NCBI RefSeq assembly: GCF_024464185.1
Contig: NZ_JANHAU010000001.1
Location: 620,001 to 684,000, forward strand
Direction of reading: 5' to 3'
Length of the DNA stretch: 64,000 bases
Source of the DNA: Haloarchaeobius salinus
GTDB taxonomy: Archaea > Halobacteriota > Halobacteria > Halobacteriales > Natrialbaceae
Part shown: positions 57,318 to 64,000 of the stretch, in pieces
How the letters are laid out: each line of letters opens with the position of its first letter
Numbering within the stretch: position 1 is the stretch's first letter
Program-made: the position numbers and the translations under genes
Notes under the pieces: model-generated
Told to the model about the DNA's origin: nothing
The model's input: the letters and a program-made list of their open reading frames with translations, nothing else
Databases searched by the model: none

Positions 57318-58205
57318 CTACGTCCGGTCGACGAACCCGACGACGTGGTCGGCGACCGCCTCGCCGGCGTCCTCCTGCAGGAAGTGGCCCGCCCCCTCGA
57401 CCCACACGTCGGGCTGGTCGGCCGCGGTCGGGAGGAAGTCGCGAAGCGGGTCCCGGGTCGGCCCGGTGATGGGGTCGGAATCGGAGAACAGCACGAACGC
57501 GGGCTTCTCCCAGTCCGAGAGCCGTTCGCGCGTCGCCCGCATCACGTCTGCACCCTCGTCGTCGGGCGACAGTGGCACCATCCCCGGCCAGGTCCGCATG
57601 CTCGCCTTCACCGCCTCGGTGTGGAACGGCGCGCGGTAGGCGTCGAGCACGTCAGCCGAGAGCTCGCTCGTACAGCCCGACTCGACGAGCCGGGCGACGT
57701 CCAGCGTCTCGGCCGTCTCGACGGCCCGCCGGAACTCGTGCCACACGTCTGGCATCTCCTGTGTCCCGTCGGGAACGCCCGTGTTCATCGCGACGATGCG
57801 GTCGAACCGCTCGGGGTGGTGGGCCGCCGCTGCCAGCCCGAGGATACCGCCCCAGTCCTGACAGACGAGCGTGAGGCCGGAGAGGTCGAGTTCCTCGAGG
57901 AACGCCACGAGCCAGTCGTAGTGCGCGCCGAAGGAGTAGGCGTCCTCGTCGGTGTACTTCTCCGAGCGACCGAAGCCGACGAAGTCCGGGGCGACCACCC
58001 GGCCGCGCTCGGCGAGCGTCGGTACCATCTTCCGGTAGAGGTACGACCACGACGGCTCGCCGTGCAGACAGAGGAACGTCTCCTCGCCGTCGCCCTCGTC
58101 CACGTACGCCATCTCCGGCCCGCCGACATCGACGTACTCGGCCTCGTAGTCGTAGCCCGGCAGTCCCTCGAAGCGCGCTTCGGGTGTGCGAACGAGTTCG
58201 GCCAT
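57318..58205 (-). CDS. Haloalkane dehalogenase-like alpha/beta hydrolase
   Basis: 295 residues. Catalytic nucleophile Asp117 in CQDWGG, followed by the halide-binding Trp118, acid Asp244 in SDSDPI and base His274 in GAGHFLQED. HGEPSWSYLYRKM is the oxyanion-loop signature shared with haloalkane dehalogenases of subfamily I. It is predicted to release halide from haloalkanes, but other hydrolase activity is possible. ATG 58205 is 28 nt from a TATA-like GGTTTTGCC. tRNA-Ile lies 77 nt upstream. Confidence 0.85.
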   Translation of the reverse strand: MAELVRTPEARFEGLPGYDYEAEYVDVGGPEMAYVDEGDGEETFLCLHGEPSWSYLYRKMVPTLAERGRVVAPDFVGFGRSEKYTDEDAYSFGAHYDWLVAFLEELDLSGLTLVCQDWGGILGLAAAAHHPERFDRIVAMNTGVPDGTQEMPDVWHEFRRAVETAETLDVARLVESGCTSELSADVLDAYRAPFHTEAVKASMRTWPGMVPLSPDDEGADVMRATRERLSDWEKPAFVLFSDSDPITGPTRDPLRDFLPTAADQPDVWVEGAGHFLQEDAGEAVADHVVGFVDRT

Positions 58206-58281
58206 GGTGCACGCGACTCTCCCCGGAGGCAAAACCGTTCGGCCGCCACGCGCTGCTGGTCGGTCGTGGGTCCGCGAAAAG

Positions 58282-58355
58282 TGGGCCGACTCGGATTTGA
58301 ACCGAGAGCCTCCACCTTATCAGAGTGGCGCTCAACCTGATTGAGCTATCGGCCC
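58282..58355 (-). tRNA. tRNA-Ile (anticodon GAU)
   Basis: 74 nt. Acceptor GGGCCGA pairs with TCGGCCC, with discriminator A at 58282. Anticodon stem CCACT/GGTGG with loop CTGATAA gives anticodon GAT. T-arm CTCGGTTCAAATCCGAG. No encoded CCA and no intron. Confidence 0.95.
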
Positions 58356-58433
58356 GTTGCCTGCGATTTCGAGTTGATTGGTGGGACGTTTAAACGTTTC
58401 TTTCTCGCAGTCCATCGCTACCCCGTCGCACGC

Positions 58434-59021
58434 TCACTCGTCGTCGTCGAACTCGATGTCGTAGGCGTCGTCGCCGAGGTCGTACACGTCGTCGCCGGTG
58501 CTGCTGCCCACGTCGCCAGAGCCAGCGTCGGGGCCGCCGAAGCCGCCGCCACCGCCACTCGCGCCGCCGACGTTCTCGAACGGGTCCTCGTCCTCGGGGA
58601 AGCCGTAGGTCCAGACGTTGCCCGAGGCCATCCCGTCGACCCGTGTGTCGATGTACGGCGTGACGACGTACTTCTTCAGGACGACGCGGATGGGAACCCG
58701 CGTGACGGGGATGGTGAGCAGGACGCCCAGCGCGTCGGTGACGAACCCGGGCGTGAGGAGGAACGCCCCGGCCGCGATGAGCAGGCCGCCGTCCATCAGC
58801 TCGTCCGTCGGGGGCTTGCCCTCGGCGAGCTTGCGCTGTATCTTCCGGATGGTCCTGCGGCCTTCGGCGCGGACGAGGAACATCCCGATGAGCCCGGTCA
58901 GGACGACCAGCGCGACCGTCTCGATTGGGCCGAGGAAGCCCCAGGCCGCGATGGCAACGAGCAGGATCGCATCGAGGAGGGGGATGAGCAGCAACAGCCC
59001 GATGTACCGGAGCGTTCGCAT
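58434..59021 (-). CDS. FxsA family membrane protein
   Basis: 195 residues. FxsA fold with helices at about 5-25, 30-52, 78-100 and a conserved RAEGRRTIRKIQRKLAEGKPP loop and LLIAAGAFLLTPGFVTDALG. In E. coli FxsA reduces phage T7 exclusion; the role in archaea is unknown. The C-terminal 55 residues are Gly/Asp-rich and acidic. A TATA-like GGCTTTGAG lies 28 nt upstream. It lies next to tRNA-Ile. Confidence 0.85.
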   Translation of the reverse strand: MRTLRYIGLLLLIPLLDAILLVAIAAWGFLGPIETVALVVLTGLIGMFLVRAEGRRTIRKIQRKLAEGKPPTDELMDGGLLIAAGAFLLTPGFVTDALGVLLTIPVTRVPIRVVLKKYVVTPYIDTRVDGMASGNVWTYGFPEDEDPFENVGGASGGGGGFGGPDAGSGDVGSSTGDDVYDLGDDAYDIEFDDDE

Positions 59022-59100
59022 GGACGGGTGTTGCGGGCCACCCCTCAAAGCCCTTTTTCTATCTCCGTGGGGTGTGGCGATGCTGGATTCGGGTTCCACC

Positions 59101-59250
59101 CTGGCGCGCGGCTGGCGAGACTGCGCGAGCGGTGCGCGGTTCGGAGCGAGCGCTCGCGAGCGAGAACCGCGACTGCGAACGGGGAGCGTGCGACCCGTGA
59201 GCGCAGCGAACGCGTCGAGCCAGTCCGCGCGAGGGGGCTTTCTGGCTGTC
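59101..59250 (+). repeat. Dispersed GC-rich intergenic repeat, copy E (variant)
   Basis: In the 324-nt gap between fxsA and the DUF255 gene. It begins CTGGCGCGCGGCTGGCGAGAC and has GTGAGCGCAGCGAACGCGTC followed by AGTCCGCGCGAGG. The block GGCTGGGGAGGCGTGAGG seen in the other copies is replaced by GGGGCTTTCTGGCTGTC. The middle carries a palindromic insert around GCGAGCGCTCGCGAGCGAG. This is the most divergent of the four copies. Confidence 0.7.
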
Positions 59251-59345
59251 ACCGACAGTACCCCTGTCCGAACTGCCAACCTCCCCGCCTCCAACGAACA
59301 CCGACAACACGCAACCCTTAGGCACGCACACCCGAAGCCCAAACC

Positions 59346-61028
59346 ATGGACGACTCCGCAGTCGAGACGCGCGTCGAGTGGCGTGAGTGGGGGCAGGACG
59401 CCTTCGACGCAGCAGACGCTCTGAACAAGCCAGTCTTGCTCTCGCTCTCCGCGACGTGGTGCTCGCACTGTCACGAGATGGACCGGGAGACGTACGACGA
59501 GCCGAGGATCGCGGCGAACGTGAACGACGGGTTCGTGCCGGTCAGGGTCGACGTCGACCGCCATCCCAGGGTCCGGGACCGCTACAACATGGGTGGGTTC
59601 CCGTCGACGGTGTTCCTCACGCCCGAGGGCGAGGTCCTGACGGGCGCGGGCTACCTCGGCGTCGACGGGATGCGGCAGGTGCTCGACTCGGTGCGGGAGA
59701 TGTGGGACGGGAAGCGGGCGTCCGCCGGGAGAGTCCCGCGGGCGCTCCAGGGGAACGACACGCCCGCCGGGGAGCTCACCGCCGACATCGAGTCGAACCT
59801 CGTCGGCCAGCTCATGGCTGCGTACGACGAGCAGGCGGGCGGCTGGGGCGAGGCGGAGAAGTTCCCGCTACCGCGGACGGTCGAGTTCGCGCTGAAGCGC
59901 GAGCGGGAGCAGGCGCTGCGGAGCCTGAACGCGGTGAGCGCGAACCTGCTGGACGACTACGAGGGCGGGTTCTTCCGCTTCGCGGGGAACCCGGACTGGA
60001 CCGACGTCCACTACGAGAAGGTACTGGACACGAACGCGGCGCTGGTGCGGGCGTTCGCCAACGCCTACCTGCTGACGGGGAAGGAGGAGCTGCGCCAGCC
60101 GGCGGCGTCGACGGTGGACTACCTGACGACGACGCTCTGGACGGGCGAGGCGTTCGCGGGGAGCCAGGCCGCCGGCGAGGGGCGTGACTACTACGCGGCG
60201 GAGGCGAGCGACCGCGAGTCGATGCCGGCACCGCCGGTCGACGAGACGGTGTTCGCGGACTGGAACGCGCTCGCGGTCGACGCGCTGCTCACCTACCACG
60301 GCTACACCGACGACGAGGGGGCGCGCCGGTACGCCGGGCGGGCGCTCTCGCACCTCGTCGACGACCTCGTGGACGACGGCGTCGTCACGCACTACCGGAC
60401 CACCGGTGCAGACGACGAGGTCGGTGCGTCGGGCCTGCTCGTCGACCACGCCCGGGTCGTCGGCGCGCTGACGCGGGCGCGACAGGTGCTCGGGCCGGAC
60501 GCGCTCGACGATACGGCGGCCGACGCGGACGTTCTCGCGACGGCACGGGCGGTCGCGGATCACGCCATCGAGACGCTGCGCTCCGGCCAGTCGTTCGTCG
60601 ACGGTCCCCGGGAGGGTGCGGGCCTGCTCGACCGGCCGCTCCGCCCGCTCGACGGGAACGTGGAGTTCGCGGACGCGCTGTGCGACCTCGCCGTGCTGAC
60701 GGGCGAGGACCGCTACCGCGAGGTGGCCCGCGAGACGCTCGCGGCGTTCGCCGGGGCGGCCGACCGCTTCGGCGTCCGCATCGCGGCGTACGGGAGTGCG
60801 GTGTCGCGGCTGCTGAACGAGCCGCTGGTCATCGCCGTGACGGCCGAGGCGGGCAGCGACCTCCACCGCGCCGCGCTCCGGATGGCCGACCACGAGAAGG
60901 TCGTGGTGCCGGCCGCCGAGGGCTACGACGCGACCGACGCGGCGTACGTCGTCCGCGGCGACGAGACGAGCGAGCCAGCCACGACCCCGGAGGAACTCGG
61001 CCGGCGCGTCTCCGAGCTGGTGCGCTGA
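59346..61028 (+). CDS. DUF255 thioredoxin-domain protein (SPATA20/YyaL-like)
   Basis: 560 residues. An N-terminal thioredoxin-like domain has WCSHC (38-42, C-x2-C) and cis-Pro region GGFPSTVFLTPEG. It is followed by an (alpha/alpha)6-barrel-like region typical of N-acylglucosamine epimerase-type folds. Homologues in bacteria and animals are of unsettled function, with redox or sugar roles proposed. The length is shorter than the usual 650-700 residues, apparently from trimming in the barrel. Family membership is firm, the activity unknown. Confidence 0.85.
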   Translation: MDDSAVETRVEWREWGQDAFDAADALNKPVLLSLSATWCSHCHEMDRETYDEPRIAANVNDGFVPVRVDVDRHPRVRDRYNMGGFPSTVFLTPEGEVLTGAGYLGVDGMRQVLDSVREMWDGKRASAGRVPRALQGNDTPAGELTADIESNLVGQLMAAYDEQAGGWGEAEKFPLPRTVEFALKREREQALRSLNAVSANLLDDYEGGFFRFAGNPDWTDVHYEKVLDTNAALVRAFANAYLLTGKEELRQPAASTVDYLTTTLWTGEAFAGSQAAGEGRDYYAAEASDRESMPAPPVDETVFADWNALAVDALLTYHGYTDDEGARRYAGRALSHLVDDLVDDGVVTHYRTTGADDEVGASGLLVDHARVVGALTRARQVLGPDALDDTAADADVLATARAVADHAIETLRSGQSFVDGPREGAGLLDRPLRPLDGNVEFADALCDLAVLTGEDRYREVARETLAAFAGAADRFGVRIAAYGSAVSRLLNEPLVIAVTAEAGSDLHRAALRMADHEKVVVPAAEGYDATDAAYVVRGDETSEPATTPEELGRRVSELVR

Positions 61029-61110
61029 GTCGTCGGGAACCCGTCCGCTCTGCCGTCGATCCGCCGCAGTCGTGCGATTCCGGACGACGCCGGTCGAAAC
61101 AACTACCGTT

Positions 61111-61120
61111 GTGTTTATGG
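61111..61120 (+). promoter_or_regulatory. TATA-like box for trmB
   Basis: GTGTTTATGG centred about 29 nt before ATG 61145, with a second AT run (GGTTTATT) just before the start. Confidence 0.5.
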
Positions 61121-61144
61121 TTCTCCACTGAGACAGGGTTTATT

Positions 61145-61948
61145 ATGGCGAGTTTGAGGGACCTGGGTCTGTCGGAGTACGAGGCGAGAGCCTACCGAGC
61201 GCTGTTGAACACCGGTCCGACAACGGCCAAGGAGTTGTCCCGGGCGAGCGACGTGCCGATGGGCCGCATCTACGACGTGCTGAACAGCATCGAGCAGTAC
61301 AACCTCGTGCGTTCCCAGACCGCGAGCCGGCCGAAGAAGTACGTCGCGGTGGAACCCTCGACCGCACTCGACCGTCTGCTGGACGACAAGAAACGCGAGC
61401 TGGAGGAGAAGGCGGAGCAGTACGAGAACATCGTCGACGAGCTGTCCGAGGAGCTCGACGCCGCCGAGCCCGTCGAGGAGCAGTTCTGGACCGCCTCCGT
61501 CGGCGAGGCGGAGACGACCGACCTGCTGCTCGAGCGGCTCACCGCCGCCGACGAGCGCATCATCATGGTCGCCTCCACGGCGTCGCCGCAGTTCGACGTG
61601 AGCGAGGTCGGCGACAAGATCGTCGAGGAACTGGAGGAGGCCATCGAGCGCGGCGTCGACGTCGACGTGCTGCTCACCCGCGAGATGGTCGCTTCGCTCT
61701 CGGAGGAGGTCGGCCGCCGCTACCGCGACCGCCTCTCCGGCGAGGAGTCGTTCCAGGTACGCACCAGCGAGGACGTGACTGGCACGTTCAACCTCATCGA
61801 CGACATGGAGGTCGTCATCCAGGTGCCGAACCCGCTGGGCTCCCGGGAGACGTTCGCGATGATCGACCTCAAGGACCCCGAGTTCGCGGGCGAGGTGTAC
61901 GCCGAGTTCGAGCCGACGTGGCGGGATGCGGAGCCGCTGAGTTTCTGA
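61145..61948 (+). CDS. TrmB family transcriptional regulator
   Basis: 267 residues. An N-terminal winged helix (about 1-70: LGLSEYEARAYRALLNTGPTTAKELSRASDVPMGRIYDVLNSI) is followed by a coiled coil (about 78-108) and a PLD-like/effector domain. TrmB proteins repress or activate sugar and metabolic genes in response to ligands. The sugar-binding tail of TrmB/GlpR-type regulators is short here. Its target is unknown. It has its own leaderless promoter after the DUF255 gene. Confidence 0.87.
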   Translation: MASLRDLGLSEYEARAYRALLNTGPTTAKELSRASDVPMGRIYDVLNSIEQYNLVRSQTASRPKKYVAVEPSTALDRLLDDKKRELEEKAEQYENIVDELSEELDAAEPVEEQFWTASVGEAETTDLLLERLTAADERIIMVASTASPQFDVSEVGDKIVEELEEAIERGVDVDVLLTREMVASLSEEVGRRYRDRLSGEESFQVRTSEDVTGTFNLIDDMEVVIQVPNPLGSRETFAMIDLKDPEFAGEVYAEFEPTWRDAEPLSF

Positions 61949-62011
61949 ACCGGCGACGGCGTCTGCTGTCCGGAAAAGGTACTTACCAGTAGGGATAGAT
62001 GCTCTACGGGC

Positions 62012-62401
62012 ATGAGACGCCGTGCCCTCCTCGCGACGACCGGCGCGCTGGCCTCGTTAGCCGGGTGTTCAGTACTGTCCTCCGGGTCCGCGACTCTCGA
62101 TTTGTCCGTATTCAATCACGATGACAGTCCGTACACGGTCCTCATCGAACTGGTACGTCCAGGCGAGAACCGGTCGCGAAGTGAGGCACTCGTTTACGAC
62201 GCTCGCTTCGATGTCCCTGCTGACGGCGGTGAGACCCGTGAGGCGGTCGTCGAGAAGCGACCCTACATCGCACGCTACGACGCCTACGAGGACGACAACT
62301 TCCTGACCGACCAGGACCACTTCCACTACTACCCTCACGACGACGGCGACGACTTCATCGCCTTCGATATCGACGACCAGGGAACGCTGACGCACCGCTG
62401 A
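62012..62401 (+). CDS. Predicted Tat-exported lipoprotein
   Basis: 129 residues. MRRRALLATTGALASLAGCS has an Arg-rich Tat motif and lipobox with Cys19. The mature domain is a predicted beta sandwich ending in a very acidic His/Asp-rich stretch (DQDHFHYYPHDDGDD) that could bind metal. Unknown function; it resembles the lipoprotein at 17289 in design but not in sequence. Confidence 0.8.
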   Translation: MRRRALLATTGALASLAGCSVLSSGSATLDLSVFNHDDSPYTVLIELVRPGENRSRSEALVYDARFDVPADGGETREAVVEKRPYIARYDAYEDDNFLTDQDHFHYYPHDDGDDFIAFDIDDQGTLTHR

Positions 62402-62414
62402 GCCGCCAGGCGGG

Positions 62415-62693
62415 TCACTCAACCTGCTGGTAGAGAGCTACCGTCACGAGCGCGAAGCCGGCCGCCAGCGCGACGGCCTGTCCCAGTCGCCGCACCGCGG
62501 GATCGAGCCCCACCAGCCCGTCCGCGACCCCGAGCGCGCCAGCGGCCGTCAGCGTGGCCAGCCCGACCGCCAGCCAGAGCAGCGGCCGCGAGGCGGTCCG
62601 CCGGTGTGCCCGGTAGGCGACGTGCGTGACGACGCCGCCGAGCGCGACCGAGACCGCGTTCGCGAGGACGGCGAACGCTGTCGTGGAGACCAT
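62415..62693 (-). CDS. Small membrane protein (DUF7521-like)
   Basis: 92 residues with three helices (about 5-25, 36-58, 68-90): MVSTTAFAVLANAVSVALGG, ending VTVALYQQVE. It resembles short haloarchaeal membrane proteins (DUF7521 from memory) that often accompany HTH regulators. Converges on the lipoprotein gene. Confidence 0.7.
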   Translation of the reverse strand: MVSTTAFAVLANAVSVALGGVVTHVAYRAHRRTASRPLLWLAVGLATLTAAGALGVADGLVGLDPAVRRLGQAVALAAGFALVTVALYQQVE

Positions 62694-62717
62694 CGTGGGA
62701 CGGGGACCCCGGTCGGG

Positions 62718-63248
62718 TCACCCGAGGAGGTACTGGACCGGGCGGTTCTCCCGGACGAAGTCGCGCTCCTCGAGGTAGGCGTCCACGCCGAGGATGCGGC
62801 CGGCCCCGAACGCCCCGAGGCCGAACAGCAGCAGCGCGTAGACGATGTGGGAGTCGATGACGATGCCGTTCGCGAGCGGCAGGCTGGCCGCCCAGTAGAA
62901 CACCATCATGATCGCGCCCCAGAACGCGCTGAACCGGACGAACGCCCCGAGCAGGAGCGCGAGCCCGACGAGCGTGAGCCCCCAGGCGTTCAGCGGGTCG
63001 ATGAGCCAGAGGTACTCGTTGGCCATGGTCGCCCACATCCCGCCGAAGGGGTTGCCCTCCGGGATGGCGTTCGTGAGGAAGCCACCGGCCGACCAGCTCG
63101 GGTCGAGGACCTTCGTGATGCCCGCGTAGAAGAAGGTCCAGCCCATGATGAGCCGGAGCGCCAGCAGCGAGTAGCCGACCCACGTCTCCGAGTAGTTGAA
63201 CCGGGCGCTACGTCCGAACAGCTCGGTCTCGAGTTCGTTGGTTGCCAT
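62718..63248 (-). CDS. DoxX-family membrane protein
   Basis: 176 residues with four helices. LALRLIMGWTFFYAGITKVL and the closing AFGAGRILGVDAYLEE correspond block by block to the paralogue at 21561. A family of stand-alone or thiosulfate:quinone oxidoreductase-associated proteins. ATG 63248 was chosen by comparison with that paralogue; the longer frame to 63407 adds a basic tail unlike it. Confidence 0.83.
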   Translation of the reverse strand: MATNELETELFGRSARFNYSETWVGYSLLALRLIMGWTFFYAGITKVLDPSWSAGGFLTNAIPEGNPFGGMWATMANEYLWLIDPLNAWGLTLVGLALLLGAFVRFSAFWGAIMMVFYWAASLPLANGIVIDSHIVYALLLFGLGAFGAGRILGVDAYLEERDFVRENRPVQYLLG

Positions 63249-63400
63249 GGGCCTGTCACCTCTACACGTGAACATGGTCGGGGAAACCCCTTCAACCGGG
63301 GCTCCGGTTCCCAGACGCTGAAAAGCGGGCGCGTAGCAGCGACGAGCAGGAGACCGCCGCATCCGGAACGGTTTTGCCCACGGCAGGCGGGGCAGGGAAC

Positions 63401-64000
63401 ATGACAACAGCGGCTGACCGCGTCCTCACGAACGCGGAGGTACACACGCTCGCGGACCCCGACGAGACGTACGAGGCCGTCGCCATCCGCGACGGTGAAA
63501 TCGTCCGACTCGACAGCGCGTACGAGATCGACTTCCTCGTCGGCGTCGACACCGACGTCGTCGACTGCGGCGGCCGGACCGTGGTTCCGGGCTTCGTCGA
63601 CGCGCACACGCACATGCAGCAGCTCGGGCAGTACCAGGTCCACGCCGACCTCTCCGACGCGGGCTCCGCCGACGAGGCCGTGGAGACGCTCGCCAGCGAC
63701 GCGGCCGACGACGGCGACTGGCTGCTCGGGTTCGGCTGGGACGAGTCCGGGTGGGGCGAGCCGCGCTACCTCACGCGCGAGGATCTCGACCGCGTCAGCG
63801 ACGAGCGTCCGGTCGCCGCGGTCAGAGTGGACATGCACACCGCCGCGCTGAACTCGGTCGCGCTGGAGCGGCTCCGGGACGAGATGCCGGCCGACGACGT
63901 CCGCACCGACGACGGCGAGCCGACCGGTGTCGTCGTCGAGGACGCCGTCGAGCCGGTGTGGGACGCCATCGACCCCGACCCCGCGGAGACGCACGAACTC
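63401..64000 (+). CDS. Amidohydrolase family protein (YtcJ-like), 5' part only
   Basis: The first 200 codons; the rest lies beyond the window. MTTAADRVLTNAEVHTLADP opens the composite beta domain, and metal ligands are in VVPGFVDAHTHMQQLGQY (H-x-H) . The DWLLGFGWDESGWGEPRYLT region is typical of YtcJ-type imidazolone/exoenzyme-regulatory amidohydrolases. The substrate is unknown. Start codon ATG 63401 follows a TATA-like GGTTTTGCCC by about 27 nt. Confidence 0.85.
   Translation, partial: MTTAADRVLTNAEVHTLADPDETYEAVAIRDGEIVRLDSAYEIDFLVGVDTDVVDCGGRTVVPGFVDAHTHMQQLGQYQVHADLSDAGSADEAVETLASDAADDGDWLLGFGWDESGWGEPRYLTREDLDRVSDERPVAAVRVDMHTAALNSVALERLRDEMPADDVRTDDGEPTGVVVEDAVEPVWDAIDPDPAETHEL

Noticed and set aside
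56538-58340. 600-codon + strand frame crossing the archaellin-like gene, the dehalogenase-like gene and tRNA-Ile
   Set aside because: It reads through a tRNA and opposite two real genes and has no domain; a GC-driven artefact.

Overview
The window is chromosomal DNA from a halophilic archaeon of class Halobacteria. The evidence is a GC content well above 60%, proteins very rich in Asp and Glu, TATA-like boxes about 27 nt upstream of start codons (leaderless transcripts), and a marker set of CetZ1, PAN ATPase, aIF5B, Nob1, XPB-type helicase, CofG/CofH/CofC, fused siroheme decarboxylase, pyruvoyl-dependent arginine decarboxylase and TrmB. Function assignments come from reading motifs. No database search was possible, and DUF numbers are from memory.

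Layout. 1-9600: lysS (cut by the window edge), pyrH, a MobB-like/MoaE fusion, a small winged-helix-like protein, a site-2 protease, purU, an XPB helicase, a GNAT acetyltransferase and purC. 9700-14040: the deazaflavin/F420 genes cofH, cofG and cofC with two small companion genes. 14080-16045: cetZ1 overlapping a surface-anchored coiled-coil protein. 16250-24740: an NDUFA9-like oxidoreductase, tmk, a lone E1-alpha subunit, a TrkA potassium regulator flanked by two single-domain RAM proteins, a DoxX membrane protein, tRNA-Leu(UAA) with a partly duplicated 3' end, a ferredoxin and a cyclophilin. 24870-36890: an aspartoacylase-like hydrolase, a cytidine deaminase-like protein, a TrpD2-like protein, fused AhbA/AhbB, PAN, arginine decarboxylase, pgi, a CPBP protease, Nob1 and aIF5B.

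36900-38850 is a visibly AT-richer, gene-poor island. It holds a 34-residue membrane peptide, a five-helix membrane protein and a divergent anchored coiled-coil protein. None is recognisable, and this is the best candidate for an accessory system. 38850-52720 returns to ordinary haloarchaeal genes: Nudix, ArsR-type regulator, Vms1-type peptidyl-tRNA hydrolase, a DgcN/DgcA pair, hisS, truA, an M28 peptidase and pepF. 52920-64000 holds a 1028-residue FAD/Fe-S oxidoreductase, a solitary archaellin-like protein, a haloalkane dehalogenase-like hydrolase, tRNA-Ile(GAU), FxsA, a DUF255 thioredoxin-like protein, TrmB, a second DoxX protein and the start of an amidohydrolase.

Two patterns cut across gene boundaries. 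First, a family of GC-rich structured intergenic repeats occurs four times (near 9719, 31241, 45866 and 59101), each time upstream of a + strand gene. Second, three genes (lysS, the gene at 3115 and purU) have an out-of-frame ATG exactly where a leaderless transcript should begin. It opens a 12-16 codon upstream ORF that ends at or just inside the main gene. No CRISPR array, rRNA, complete insertion sequence, integrase or replication origin was seen.
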